From: Deltaproteobacteria bacterium
GTDB lineage: Bacteria; Bdellovibrionota; FAC87; UBA2466
Assembly: GCA_900299195.1 (NCBI GenBank)
Contig: OMIX01000073.1
Location: 1 to 36,949, forward strand
Direction of reading: 5' to 3'
DNA length: 36,949 nt
In this document: piece after piece, positions 9,832 to 17,853 of the stretch
Layout of the letters: each line of letters begins with the position of its first letter
How positions within the stretch are numbered: position 1 is the first letter of the stretch
Notes under the pieces: model-generated
Databases searched by the model: none
Told to the model about the DNA's origin: nothing
What the model saw: only the letters and a program-made list of their open reading frames with translations
Program-made: the position numbers and the translations under genes

Positions 9832-11139
9832 ATGTCATATAAGATTGCAAAAATTCACAGTCGAGAAATTCTAGATTCTAGAGGTAATCCTACTATTGAA
9901 GTTGAGCTGACTTTAGCTGACGGAAGTTGGGGACGAGCCATGGTTCCCTCGGGTGCCTCTACGGGAGAACATGAGGCTCTAGAGTTGAGAGATGGTGATC
10001 CTAAGCGATTTCTTGGGAAGGGAACCTTAAAAGCTGTTCGAAATGTGAATGAGGGCCTGAGCCAATTGCTTCAAGGTAAGGGCTTTTCCAGTGTTAGAGA
10101 ATTGGACCAGGTAACCTTGCAAGCGGATGGCACTTCACAAAAGGCGAATTATGGCGCGAACGCCCTATTGGGAATTTCTTTGGCGTTTGTACATGCGGTG
10201 GCTGCCCAGCAAAAGAGGCCTTTGTTTTTCGTAATGAATGAAATGTTAGGGCTTTCTGAGCAAGATTTGAGACTTCCCGTTCCGTTAATGAACATTCTAA
10301 ATGGCGGATTACACGCCAACAACGGTCTTGAGATTCAGGAATTCATGATTGTTCCTCATGGTTTTGAGAGTTTTCACGAAGCTCTAAGAAGTGGTTGTGA
10401 GATTTTTCAACATTTAAAAAAGAAGCTTCATGACTTACACCTCTCTACGGCTGTGGGAGATGAAGGGGGATTTGCTCCCGTTTTAAAAAATAATGAACAG
10501 GCCTTGGAGTTCATTTCTGAGGCAATCGAAAAGGCCGGATATCGATTAGGTAAGCAAGTTTCTTTGGCTCTAGATGTAGCGGCGAGTTCTTTTTTTGATA
10601 AAGCGAGTGATAAATATTCTCTCAGTTTTAGTGGAAAATCCAAAATTTCAAAAGAAGAGTTAATGAATTATTACGGGACCCTTCTTGAGAAATATCCGCT
10701 TGTCAGTATTGAAGATGGTTTAGATGAAAATGATTGGAGTGGCTGGAGGCAGTTGACCGAAAGATTTGGAAACCGAGTTCAATTGGTGGGAGATGATCTT
10801 TTTGTAACTCAGCCCCTGAGGGTTGCTAAGGGAATTGCTGAGAAAGTAGCTAACTCGGTTCTCATTAAGGTCAATCAAGTGGGTACATTAAGTGAAACTT
10901 TTGACACGATGTTAGCCTGTAAAAAAAATCAATACACTTCTGTTGCTTCTCATCGATCTGGGGAAACTGAAGATGTGACTATTGCGCATTTAGCCGTCGG
11001 GAGTGGATGTGGGCAAATCAAAACGGGCTCAGTGTCTCGTTCCGAACGGACTGCGAAATACAATGAACTTCTAAGAATTGAAGAGTGGGCTCAAACAAAT
11101 AAAAGAAGTATTCCGTTTGAGAATGTCTTTGGACGTTAG
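9832..11139 (+). CDS. eno: Enolase (phosphopyruvate hydratase)
   Basis: Glycolytic enzyme converting 2-phosphoglycerate to phosphoenolpyruvate; 435 residues. The motifs are complete: substrate loop SGASTGEHEALELRD near 40, GDEGGFAP near 210, metal-binding SIEDGLDENDW near 290, LIKVNQVGTLSET near 343 with the catalytic lysine, and SHRSGETED near 373. The ATG follows directly on the eight-T run of the leader, with GAGGG as the only Shine-Dalgarno. Its stop codon overlaps by four bases the stop of the convergent DUF962 gene. Confidence 0.97.
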   Translation: MSYKIAKIHSREILDSRGNPTIEVELTLADGSWGRAMVPSGASTGEHEALELRDGDPKRFLGKGTLKAVRNVNEGLSQLLQGKGFSSVRELDQVTLQADGTSQKANYGANALLGISLAFVHAVAAQQKRPLFFVMNEMLGLSEQDLRLPVPLMNILNGGLHANNGLEIQEFMIVPHGFESFHEALRSGCEIFQHLKKKLHDLHLSTAVGDEGGFAPVLKNNEQALEFISEAIEKAGYRLGKQVSLALDVAASSFFDKASDKYSLSFSGKSKISKEELMNYYGTLLEKYPLVSIEDGLDENDWSGWRQLTERFGNRVQLVGDDLFVTQPLRVAKGIAEKVANSVLIKVNQVGTLSETFDTMLACKKNQYTSVASHRSGETEDVTIAHLAVGSGCGQIKTGSVSRSERTAKYNELLRIEEWAQTNKRSIPFENVFGR

Positions 11140-11438
11140 AGCTTTCCAGTAAGAAATAAAAAGGCCATTCGAAAGTCTGAGATAAATGACCACCAAGGGT
11201 AGTTCCATGCTGCGGGGCGGTTTTTTTCGATTAGAAAGTGGGAAAACCAAGCAAAACCGTACCCTGCTAAAAAGGCTCCGCCAAAAAGACTCCAAGATTG
11301 GGTTAGGATACTGAGGGAGAGAAGAATCAGCCCTAATATGAGGCCTACCACATGAAATAATTTAGTGGTCCTTTTTGAGTGCAGTTGAAGGTAAATAGGC
11401 CAGAACTCGTCAAAAGTCTTTATCGAGTTATTTTTCAT
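11136..11438 (-). CDS. DUF962 / Mpo1-like membrane protein
   Basis: Small integral membrane protein of 100 residues with the DUF962 pattern: an N-terminal FDEFWPIYLQLHSKRTTKLFH, two central hydrophobic helices, then GYGFAWFSHFLIEKNRPAAW and a final WSFISDFRMAF. The conserved histidines match those of yeast Mpo1, an iron-dependent dioxygenase in fatty-acid alpha-oxidation. That activity is inferred for this bacterial relative. The start ATG lies in a small ATCCT-AAA-AGGAT hairpin without a separate Shine-Dalgarno. It is convergent with enolase. Confidence 0.85.
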   Translation of the reverse strand: MKNNSIKTFDEFWPIYLQLHSKRTTKLFHVVGLILGLILLSLSILTQSWSLFGGAFLAGYGFAWFSHFLIEKNRPAAWNYPWWSFISDFRMAFLFLTGKL

Positions 11439-11490
11439 CCTTTTAGGATACCCCCTTGCATCGATTTTTTAAAGAGAGCAAAATAGGGGC

Positions 11491-11973
11491 ATGGGGATGG
11501 CTGCGTATAAAAGAGCACAAGATCTAATCCGAGAAGGCTTAAGCTTAGCTCATGCGGGTCAACCTGAGAGAGCTAAAGAGATTTTTAAATCCAGTTTAAC
11601 GGTTCATCCTACGGCTGAAGCTATTACTTACTGGGGTTGGATGGAACATCAGCTTGATGATACTGAAAAAGCTATTGAGTTGTGTAAAAAGGCTATCGCT
11701 TTAGATCCCGAATTTGGAAACCCCTACAATGATATTGGCTCCTATCTGATTTCTCAGGGACAGCTAGATGAAGCCATTCCTTGGCTGAAGCGAGCCATGA
11801 AAACAAAAAAATATGAGTTTAGGCATTTTCCTCACGTTAATCTGGCTTATATTTTTATCGAAAAAAAAATGTTCATGAAAGCGCTTAGAGAGCTTCAACA
11901 AGCTTTGGACTTCATGCCCGGAGATCCTGATCTGACTGCAAAGATCAACGAGCTTCGTAAGGAAATTAATTAG
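11491..11973 (+). CDS. TPR-repeat protein
   Basis: Soluble protein of 160 residues built of about four tetratricopeptide repeats, for example AITYWGWMEHQLDDTEKAI, AIALDPEFGNPYNDIGSYL and QLDEAIPWLKRAMKTKKYEF. TPRs form protein-binding superhelices; no enzymatic domain is present and no signal peptide is evident. The ATG at 11491 is used; a second ATG six bases later is possible. It shares one base with the next gene (TAGTG), so it is coupled to the metallopeptidase and may be a scaffold for it. That partnership is inferred from the overlap only. Confidence 0.85.
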   Translation: MGMAAYKRAQDLIREGLSLAHAGQPERAKEIFKSSLTVHPTAEAITYWGWMEHQLDDTEKAIELCKKAIALDPEFGNPYNDIGSYLISQGQLDEAIPWLKRAMKTKKYEFRHFPHVNLAYIFIEKKMFMKALRELQQALDFMPGDPDLTAKINELRKEIN

Positions 11974-13085
11974 TGCACCTACCTAAATACACCGCCAGAG
12001 TTTCCATAGTTTTGGCTTCCCTGGTGGTGATTTCCAGCGTGATTTATCAGAGATACTCTCAATGGGAGCACCAAAGAAATATTCAAAACTCTGCGGATAA
12101 AACGGAGGATTTTAATCCGGTTTTGGATAGCAAGTCCGACGGGTCGTGGGAATCCTCTCCTCTGTGTCGGGGGTTCTACAAAGTGATCTGTCAGGGGAAA
12201 GAAATCGTTACAGATCCCACGGGGATTGTTCAACCTGACGTGAGAGGAGAAGTTGAGGCCCTGAGACTTTACGAAATGATCCTTCACGAACATCCAAGCT
12301 GGACCAACGAGCAAGTTGATGAAGAGCTAGTCAAGCGCATCTACACTCCAAAAAGAAAGAGAATGCTCGAAGAAATTTTTCAATGGATTCAAGTTCGAAT
12401 GATTCGTCTTATCAGGAAACAATCCAGTTCTATTTTTTCTGCTGAAGCTAAAAAGCTACTTGTGTCTCGGATTGAAAATATCAGATTAGAAATCCCTCCT
12501 CCTGCTCAACTTTATGCTAACGAACCGGATCTGTTTACTAAGAACGATGTTTATTATGAAAGTATCTCTGCAGAGAGACGAATCATTCGAGTGGGAGGCG
12601 CTTATCTTTTATCGGCTAAAAGTTGGTTTAATCGCGTGTTTACGATAGCCCATGAGATGAGTCATTCGATTGATCCATGTGAATTGGTCAATGAGAAGTT
12701 TTCTTCAGTAGGGTACCAAAATTTGTTGAACTGTTTTCAGGAACTTAATTTGTTAAAAGCTGAACAGGTTAAAGATCGTTGTGTGAAAAATCATTTTTTG
12801 GGTGAGCTTTTTGCGGATTGGCTAGCTACTCAAATCGCTGTTCAGGCTTTGGAGGTTTATTCAAGTCGATTTAAAACTTTGGATGAAATTTCTAACTCCG
12901 TGATTAATTCAGTTAAAGATCTTTGTCATCAAGAGAGCTGGCTCACTCAAGAAGTGGAATCTCATCCACCGCCGAAAGACCGGATTGAAAAAATATTTGG
13001 TTCTCACCCCGGACTTCAGTCTTTACTGAGTTGTCCAGGAGAACATAAAACCATTCGCTATTGTACTTTTGAAGGGAAAAAATGA
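11973..13085 (+). CDS. Membrane-anchored M13-like zinc metallopeptidase
   Basis: Protein of 370 residues with an N-terminal membrane anchor (about 8-25). The catalytic core resembles the C-terminal half of the M13 (neprilysin) family. It has H227-E-M-S-H231, then G-E278-L-F-A-D282 with the ExxAD spacing of the third zinc ligand, and ESHPPPKDRIEKIFGSHP followed by LLSCPG, which parallels the M13 ending. Full M13 enzymes have about 650-700 residues; here most of the helical N-terminal lid is missing, so access to the site should be more open. It starts with GTG overlapping the TPR stop by one base. The catalytic domain probably faces the periplasm. Distant M48-like membership is the alternative. 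Confidence 0.78.
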   Translation: MHLPKYTARVSIVLASLVVISSVIYQRYSQWEHQRNIQNSADKTEDFNPVLDSKSDGSWESSPLCRGFYKVICQGKEIVTDPTGIVQPDVRGEVEALRLYEMILHEHPSWTNEQVDEELVKRIYTPKRKRMLEEIFQWIQVRMIRLIRKQSSSIFSAEAKKLLVSRIENIRLEIPPPAQLYANEPDLFTKNDVYYESISAERRIIRVGGAYLLSAKSWFNRVFTIAHEMSHSIDPCELVNEKFSSVGYQNLLNCFQELNLLKAEQVKDRCVKNHFLGELFADWLATQIAVQALEVYSSRFKTLDEISNSVINSVKDLCHQESWLTQEVESHPPPKDRIEKIFGSHPGLQSLLSCPGEHKTIRYCTFEGKK

Positions 13086-13591
13086 TGAGTTTCATTCCTA
13101 AATTGGGAAGATTGTTAGGGACGATTTGTTTGTGTTTAGGAGCCTTATCATCTTGGGTGGGATGTTCGTCGACTCAAGTGGGAAAATACGCCAGCCAGGA
13201 AGATTTGCTGGAAGATTATTTAAGTCAATACAAGTCGACCTCTTTGGAAATTATTTTTGATCGAGGTCATAATTCGCATCGAATCGTAGCTCTTTATCGA
13301 GAACCTTTGTCGGATCTCCAAATTTACCGGGACAAACAGCTTTATAAAAGTTTGAAAATTGAAGATTCTAAATTTAAGGGTATTTTAGGTCGGAGTCTTG
13401 AAACTGCTGGGGCCTTAGTGAGAAAGCCAGCAGCAAAAGAGGTGGGGCTTTGCCGAACCCCATTTTTTATTTCCATCAAAAAGACTAACGATTCTTTTTC
13501 GGTTCAGGGGTGTCGAGCGACTGAAGAGGGCTTAGCTTTTGGTAAGTTAATCTCCGAAATTGAGCATTTGGCTAACTCAATCCAGTTTTAG
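13082..13591 (+). CDS. Small exported protein, possible lipoprotein
   Basis: Protein of 169 residues with a hydrophobic leader ending SSWVGCSS. The cysteine could be a lipidation site, but the residue three before it is tryptophan, an unusual lipobox. The mature part is mixed alpha/beta with two further cysteines (GLCRTPFF and VQGCRATEE) that could form a disulfide. Start codons ATG-ATG overlap the metallopeptidase stop, so it belongs to the TPR-peptidase-lipoprotein operon. I do not recognise the family. Its stop overlaps that of convergent rsmG. Confidence 0.65.
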   Translation: MMSFIPKLGRLLGTICLCLGALSSWVGCSSTQVGKYASQEDLLEDYLSQYKSTSLEIIFDRGHNSHRIVALYREPLSDLQIYRDKQLYKSLKIEDSKFKGILGRSLETAGALVRKPAAKEVGLCRTPFFISIKKTNDSFSVQGCRATEEGLAFGKLISEIEHLANSIQF

Positions 13592-14382
13592 TTGTTTTCA
13601 TAATCTGAGTCTTTCGACTCTTCGGCATCTTGGGACGACTCACTCTCAAAAGGCTTTAATTTTTCATAAACTACAAGCCTTCGGGAATGGCCGGTATGAG
13701 GCAATTCGTAACGTTTATCTAAAGTCAGTTTAAAGTACTCTCCGAAACGTTTTCTAACCTCAGAGATTTCGGGGTCCACCGCTGGCCCTTTAAGAAATAT
13801 CAGCTTTCCGCCTACTTCAAGACAACCGGAAGTTCTTAGCATGGTCTTATCGATGGTTTCTACGGCTCGAGTGATCACTGCCTTCATCGGGGTGCGAAAA
13901 CTTCGACTTACCACTTTGTGCTCAAAAACATCCACATTCTTAAGCTTTAAACTGTGTATGACCTCTTTTAAAAAGGCTATCCGTTTGGGGCGAGGTTCAG
14001 CCAATGTTATTTTTAAGTGAGGGTATCGAATTTTTAACGGAATTCCTGGGAAACCGGCTCCGGTCCCAACGTCAACGATAGGGTAAGGCAGTTCTAGGAA
14101 CTTACCCACAATCATGCAGTCGACATAATGCTTGATGATAATAGGTTCAAAGCCAATAATTCGGGTCAATTCCTGGTCGGTGTTTCTAGCCCTTAAAAGA
14201 TTATGAAAGGTCCAAAGTTGATGAATTTGTTCCTTATTTAGCTTGATCTCACTTCTTTTTAGCAGTTCGATCATAGAGTTTAGAGTAGGCGGGAGTCTCT
14301 TTTCTATGGTTCGGTTTCTTGAAAAAGGCTTTTGTTTTGAAGAGCCCGACGATTTTTTAGATTTTGGGGGATAGCTTTTCAT
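13588..14382 (-). CDS. rsmG: 16S rRNA (guanine-527-N7)-methyltransferase RsmG
   Basis: SAM-dependent methyltransferase (formerly GidB) acting on G527 of 16S rRNA. The SAM site reads PIVDVGTGAGFPGIPLKIRYP around residues 100-120, followed by ITLAEPRPKRIAFLKEV. The 264-residue protein has an unusually basic N-terminal extension of about 35 residues (KSKKSSGSSKQKPFSRNRT) and an acidic tail (SSQDAEESKDSDYENN), both absent from the compact E. coli enzyme of about 207 residues. Its ATG overlaps the ATG of the divergent gene on a CATG. It is not next to mnmG/parA here, unlike in many genomes. Confidence 0.92.
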   Translation of the reverse strand: MKSYPPKSKKSSGSSKQKPFSRNRTIEKRLPPTLNSMIELLKRSEIKLNKEQIHQLWTFHNLLRARNTDQELTRIIGFEPIIIKHYVDCMIVGKFLELPYPIVDVGTGAGFPGIPLKIRYPHLKITLAEPRPKRIAFLKEVIHSLKLKNVDVFEHKVVSRSFRTPMKAVITRAVETIDKTMLRTSGCLEVGGKLIFLKGPAVDPEISEVRKRFGEYFKLTLDKRYELPHTGHSRRLVVYEKLKPFESESSQDAEESKDSDYENN

Positions 14383-15109
14383 GAGTGTTCTGAGCTATAG
14401 AGAATTCGATATGGAGTCGTCAAGTATATTGAGCCAAAATTTAAAAGTCCTTTACGAAGATTCTCAAATTATTGTGGTTTTTAAGCCCCATCGGGTTTTG
14501 ACCCAAGGAGATTCTACTGGGGATCTATCTCTATTTGAAGCTGTAAAAGGTTGGATCAAAGAAAAATACTCCAAGCCTGGAAATGTTTATTTGGGGCTGG
14601 TTCACCGGTTGGACCGCCCTACCGCTGGATTGGTGGTGTTTGCTAAAACAAGCAAATCGGCTAGTCGTCTTTCTGAACAAGTTCGTCAACATGGGGTGAG
14701 AAAACGGTATCGGGCTTGGGTGTCCCGAGAAGTGAAGCCGAATCAGGGGACTTTAATTCACTATCTCTCCTTTGATGAAAAAGAGAAGAAAAACCGAGCC
14801 TACCTTCAGCCTCAAGAAGGAAGACAAAAAGCGATTCTTAACTACGAGGTCAAGCGACGAGAGGGCAAAATCTTTCTGGTTGAAGTTGAGCTGGTAACTG
14901 GGAGAAAACATCAGATTCGAACTCAACTTTCTGCTATCGGCTCACCTATTTTAGGCGACGGTAAATATGGCTCTAAAGAAAAGTTTAGAGAAGGGGCTAT
15001 TGCGTTAGAATCTTGTTATCTGAGTTTTGTCCATCCCACCAACCAACAATGGGTTGAGTTTTCGATTTCTGAAGATGAATCCGCTATTATTGGAGGCTTC
15101 CTCGATTGA
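14381..15109 (+). CDS. RluA-family RNA pseudouridine synthase
   Basis: Converts uridine to pseudouridine in rRNA or tRNA. The protein has 242 residues with no S4 domain, so it is the compact RluA/RluC-like catalytic type. The catalytic motif is VHRLDRPTAGLVVFAKTSKSA with the active aspartate near residue 80, followed by GRKHQIRTQLSAIGSPILGDGKYG. The target site cannot be assigned. The start is uncertain: the ATG at 14381 overlaps the rsmG start, while an in-frame ATG at 14411 is also possible. The stop overlaps the next gene's TTG start by three bases. Confidence 0.88.
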   Translation: MSVLSYREFDMESSSILSQNLKVLYEDSQIIVVFKPHRVLTQGDSTGDLSLFEAVKGWIKEKYSKPGNVYLGLVHRLDRPTAGLVVFAKTSKSASRLSEQVRQHGVRKRYRAWVSREVKPNQGTLIHYLSFDEKEKKNRAYLQPQEGRQKAILNYEVKRREGKIFLVEVELVTGRKHQIRTQLSAIGSPILGDGKYGSKEKFREGAIALESCYLSFVHPTNQQWVEFSISEDESAIIGGFLD

Positions 15110-16086
15110 ACGTAAGTTTAGAGAAGGCATTAGAGAAATCCCTAAGGACCCGTGAGCAGCTTTTTCAACTGTCAGCCAAAGAAAACACCGATTGTTTTAG
15201 GCTTCTCAATGGATCTACCGAGGGAATTCCCGGAGTTATTGCCGAGCAATATTCTAAAGTAGCCATTCTTCAGTGGCATGAGGGCAAGAGTTCTTGGGAT
15301 AGAGCTCATTTAGAGTCCATTGGGGCTTGGTACGGCAAAAATCTGGGAGTGAAAAGTGTTTATTTAAAAAAATTCATTAGCGACCGTTCCTCTCAAGTGG
15401 CAGACAAAAATTACTATAGCGCCAGCCCCATTTGGGGAGAAATCAGTGAACCCAAAATTATTTGTCATGAACGAGGAATGCAGCTTGAGATACATCCTTA
15501 CGATGGGTTTTCTACTGGAATCTTTTTAGACCAAAGAAACAATCGTGAGTTTTTACAGGGGGTGGGAGCTCATCAACAGGTTCTTAATTGTTTTGCTTAT
15601 ACGTGTGCTTTTAGTCTGGCTTGTGCTTTGGGGGGAGCTCAAGTCACTAGCGTAGATGTGTCTAAAAAATATTTAGACTGGGGGAAACGGAATTTTGAGT
15701 TGAACCAAGTCAATCTAGCCCATCACCCATTTTACGTGGTGGATGTTTTTGAACAGTTTAAAAAGGCCAAGAAGCTAGGTAAAGAATACGGGCTTATTAT
15801 TTTGGATCCACCTAGTTTTTCCAGAAATGATCGGGGCGGAGTATTTTCGGTAAGAAAAGATTTGGAGTTGCTGGTAGAAAAAGCTGTCGAAGTGTTGGCT
15901 CCTAAGGGAGTTTTGTTTTTTTCCTGTAATTTATCGATTATTAACTCAGTTGATGTAGCACGAACCGTTCAAAAAGTGATGCAACAGATGAATAAAAAAG
16001 CAAACCCAATTCACCTACCAAAAGTGCCCGTTGATTTTGAAAACTCTGAAACCGCTCTGGCAGCTTGTTGTTTTAGGTTAGGGTAG
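15106..16086 (+). CDS. RlmI-like class I SAM methyltransferase (rRNA type)
   Basis: Predicted 23S rRNA cytosine-C5 or related methyltransferase of 326 residues. The N-terminal part DCFRLLNGSTEGIPGVIAEQ matches the central EEHEE domain of RlmI, and the C-terminal Rossmann domain has NREFLQGVG, NCFAYTCAFSLACALGGAQV, VDVSKKYLDWGKRNF and LIILDPPSFSRND. E. coli RlmI has about 396 residues with an N-terminal PUA domain; that domain is absent here. The start is a TTG preceded by GGAGG eight bases upstream and overlapping the previous stop, so it is coupled to the pseudouridine synthase. The exact base methylated is inferred only from similarity. Confidence 0.83.
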   Translation: MNVSLEKALEKSLRTREQLFQLSAKENTDCFRLLNGSTEGIPGVIAEQYSKVAILQWHEGKSSWDRAHLESIGAWYGKNLGVKSVYLKKFISDRSSQVADKNYYSASPIWGEISEPKIICHERGMQLEIHPYDGFSTGIFLDQRNNREFLQGVGAHQQVLNCFAYTCAFSLACALGGAQVTSVDVSKKYLDWGKRNFELNQVNLAHHPFYVVDVFEQFKKAKKLGKEYGLIILDPPSFSRNDRGGVFSVRKDLELLVEKAVEVLAPKGVLFFSCNLSIINSVDVARTVQKVMQQMNKKANPIHLPKVPVDFENSETALAACCFRLG

Positions 16087-16089
16087 TCC

Positions 16090-16779
16090 TTAAAAAACAG
16101 CCTCTCGGGTATCGATTAAAGTTTCCGAGGTGGTTTGCCCATCGATCATTTTAATCGTTGAGAAGTTTCCGTCTCCATCAAATGAGTTGAGATAGAGTTT
16201 CCCGTCTTCGGTTTCAAATAAAACTGTGTATTCGCCCGGAGGCAGTTGAACTTTAAAGAGCCCCTTTTCATCGGAAGTCACTACTGAAAAAACTTTGGGC
16301 CCATTGGCCAAAGGAGTCAGGAAGGGGTTCCCGTTGCCTTTGATTTTTCCTTTATAGATGTGCAGTTTAGTTTTTAGAGGAAGTTTTTGGGCAGTAGATG
16401 AGAACTTTCCGCGCCTTGGAGTAAAATTGCCTACCCATTTTTCGATTCTACCTGAAAAAATCGGTTCTAAAACAGAGGGTTGTCGGGATGGACGAGAAGG
16501 AAAGGTTTGGGTTTGATTCGACGGGGCTGGGGCGTTTTCTGCAGGGGCAGAAAGGGAAGGTTGAGAAGGTCGGATGGGTCGGTCTGACGAACTGGGTTCA
16601 GTATGAAGTGCCGCTGGTTCTCTTGAAGATAACTGTTTAAGCTCTTGTTGTTGTCTAATGTCTGAACGTTTTTGTGAGGTGTTCAGGGGTCTCTCAGCCT
16701 TAACTTGGCCACTGATAAGTCCGAGTCCCACTAGAAGGATTAGAGTGTCTACTGAAAGGGAGCGACTAATGTTTAGCAT
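16090..16779 (-). CDS. Secreted protein with a carboxypeptidase-regulatory-like fold
   Basis: Exported protein of 229 residues: signal peptide (about 1-28, cleavage likely after VKA), then a Ser/Pro/Gln-rich low-complexity linker (about 30-110) and a C-terminal transthyretin-like beta-sandwich. The last domain shows the pattern LHIYKGKI, VTSDEKGLFKVQLPPGEYTV and LYLNSFDGDGNFST. Such domains are usually adhesive or structural, not catalytic. GAGG lies six bases before the ATG. The rplC terminator lies just upstream, so it has its own promoter; TTGCAT about 45 bp before the start is a weak candidate. Function unknown. Confidence 0.7.
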   Translation of the reverse strand: MLNISRSLSVDTLILLVGLGLISGQVKAERPLNTSQKRSDIRQQQELKQLSSREPAALHTEPSSSDRPIRPSQPSLSAPAENAPAPSNQTQTFPSRPSRQPSVLEPIFSGRIEKWVGNFTPRRGKFSSTAQKLPLKTKLHIYKGKIKGNGNPFLTPLANGPKVFSVVTSDEKGLFKVQLPPGEYTVLFETEDGKLYLNSFDGDGNFSTIKMIDGQTTSETLIDTREAVF

Positions 16780-16841
16780 ACGTTATCCTCTGCAACTTAC
16801 TCTACACCCTCTGTGGAATGCAATTCGAGCACCAAAAAAAA

Positions 16842-16859
16842 GGGGCCCTTTAGGGCCCC
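16842..16859 (-). terminator. Intrinsic terminator of rplC
   Basis: GGGGCCC-TTTA-GGGCCCC forms a very stable 7-bp all-GC stem. On the minus strand it is followed by eight T, so it ends rplC transcription before the next minus-strand gene. Confidence 0.9.
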
Positions 16860-16888
16860 CTTTTCTTTAAGTCTACAGGACTTTCAAA

Positions 16889-17563
16889 CTATTTAGTCAG
16901 AGTCCTTCCGGTGGGTTGCTTGGTTGAACGATTAGAAGTCCTAATCACTAGCAATCCATTATCGGCTCCTGGAACAGCCCCTTTGAGAAGAAGGAGGTTT
17001 TGTTCCGGTCGAACTTCGACCACTTTTAAATTGTTCATGGTGCAACGGACATCTCCGGTGTGTCCTGGCATTCCTTTGTTTTTAAGAACTTTACCAGGGA
17101 ATGTGTTACTTCCGTTAGAACCCCCGTGACGGAAATACTTGTGACCTCCGTGAGAAGCGTCACATCCGTGGAAGCCCCAACGTTTGATCACGCCCTGAAA
17201 TCCTTTACCACGACTTGTTCCGGTAACATCAACGCGGTCACCTTTTTCAAACATTCCGACTGAGAGAGCTTGCCCTGGTTTGATTTGGGTTACATCATCA
17301 GTATTTTCTAATCGAAGTTCCTTCGTCACGGCTCTAGCTTGAACTCCGGCTTTTTTGAAATGTCCCAATTCAGCTTTACCCACATTTTGGGGCTTTTTTT
17401 CTCCAAAAGCGACTTGAAGAGCTGTGTAGCCATCTGAATCCTTTGTCTTAACTTGGGTAACAAAACAGTTTGAAGTATCAACGACTGTCACTGGAATGAT
17501 ATTTCCATTTTCATCGAAGACTTGGGTCATTCCCACTTTTTTTCCAACAATTCCTAATTTCAT
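16889..17563 (-). CDS. rplC: 50S ribosomal protein L3
   Basis: Ribosomal protein binding near the peptidyl-transferase centre, 224 residues from the ATG of MKLGIVGKKVGMTQVF. AAGGAAAG lies upstream and decides the start over an in-frame codon 21 bases earlier. The core SRGKGFQGVIKRWGFHGCDASH and KYFRHGGSNGSNTFPGKV is recognisable, although the segment after FRHGGS differs from the common SIGQRT form. In most bacteria rplC is the second gene of the S10 operon; here it stands alone with its own promoter and terminator. Confidence 0.96.
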   Translation of the reverse strand: MKLGIVGKKVGMTQVFDENGNIIPVTVVDTSNCFVTQVKTKDSDGYTALQVAFGEKKPQNVGKAELGHFKKAGVQARAVTKELRLENTDDVTQIKPGQALSVGMFEKGDRVDVTGTSRGKGFQGVIKRWGFHGCDASHGGHKYFRHGGSNGSNTFPGKVLKNKGMPGHTGDVRCTMNNLKVVEVRPEQNLLLLKGAVPGADNGLLVIRTSNRSTKQPTGRTLTK

Positions 17564-17621
17564 ACTCTTTCCTTGATTCTTCACCGAAAAACAATCATTT
17601 CTTACGGTAATTAAGCTCCTG

Positions 17622-17651
17622 TTTATAAATGCAAGTTAGCTAGTTACGCAA
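17622..17651 (-). promoter_or_regulatory. Probable rplC promoter
   Basis: On the minus strand TTGCGT (17646-17651) and TATAAA (17622-17627) are 18 bp apart, about 60 bp before the ATG. A second -35-like TTGACA lies at 17670-17675 without a good -10 partner. Confidence 0.45.
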
Positions 17652-17767
17652 CTGTTTTATTCAAACTTGTGTCAAAGTTTGTCCTTTGAAAATGAAAAGT
17701 GAGGGTAGGGGTCGGTTTTTGGGCTTAATTTTGAGCTGCTAATAACAAAAAGTAACGGATCCTGTCA

Positions 17768-17773
17768 TATAAT
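17768..17773 (+). promoter_or_regulatory. Perfect -10 box (TATAAT) before the C25 protease gene
   Basis: TATAAT lies 80 bp upstream of the ATG at 17854. The -35 position has no good match, so the promoter may be weak or activated. Confidence 0.4.
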
Positions 17774-17853
17774 CAGCTTCTTAATAGCCAGACCCTTTTC
17801 TCCAATTTAGGATAACGCTGCGTCCTGTATTTGTGGTAGAACGGAGGCAGGCA

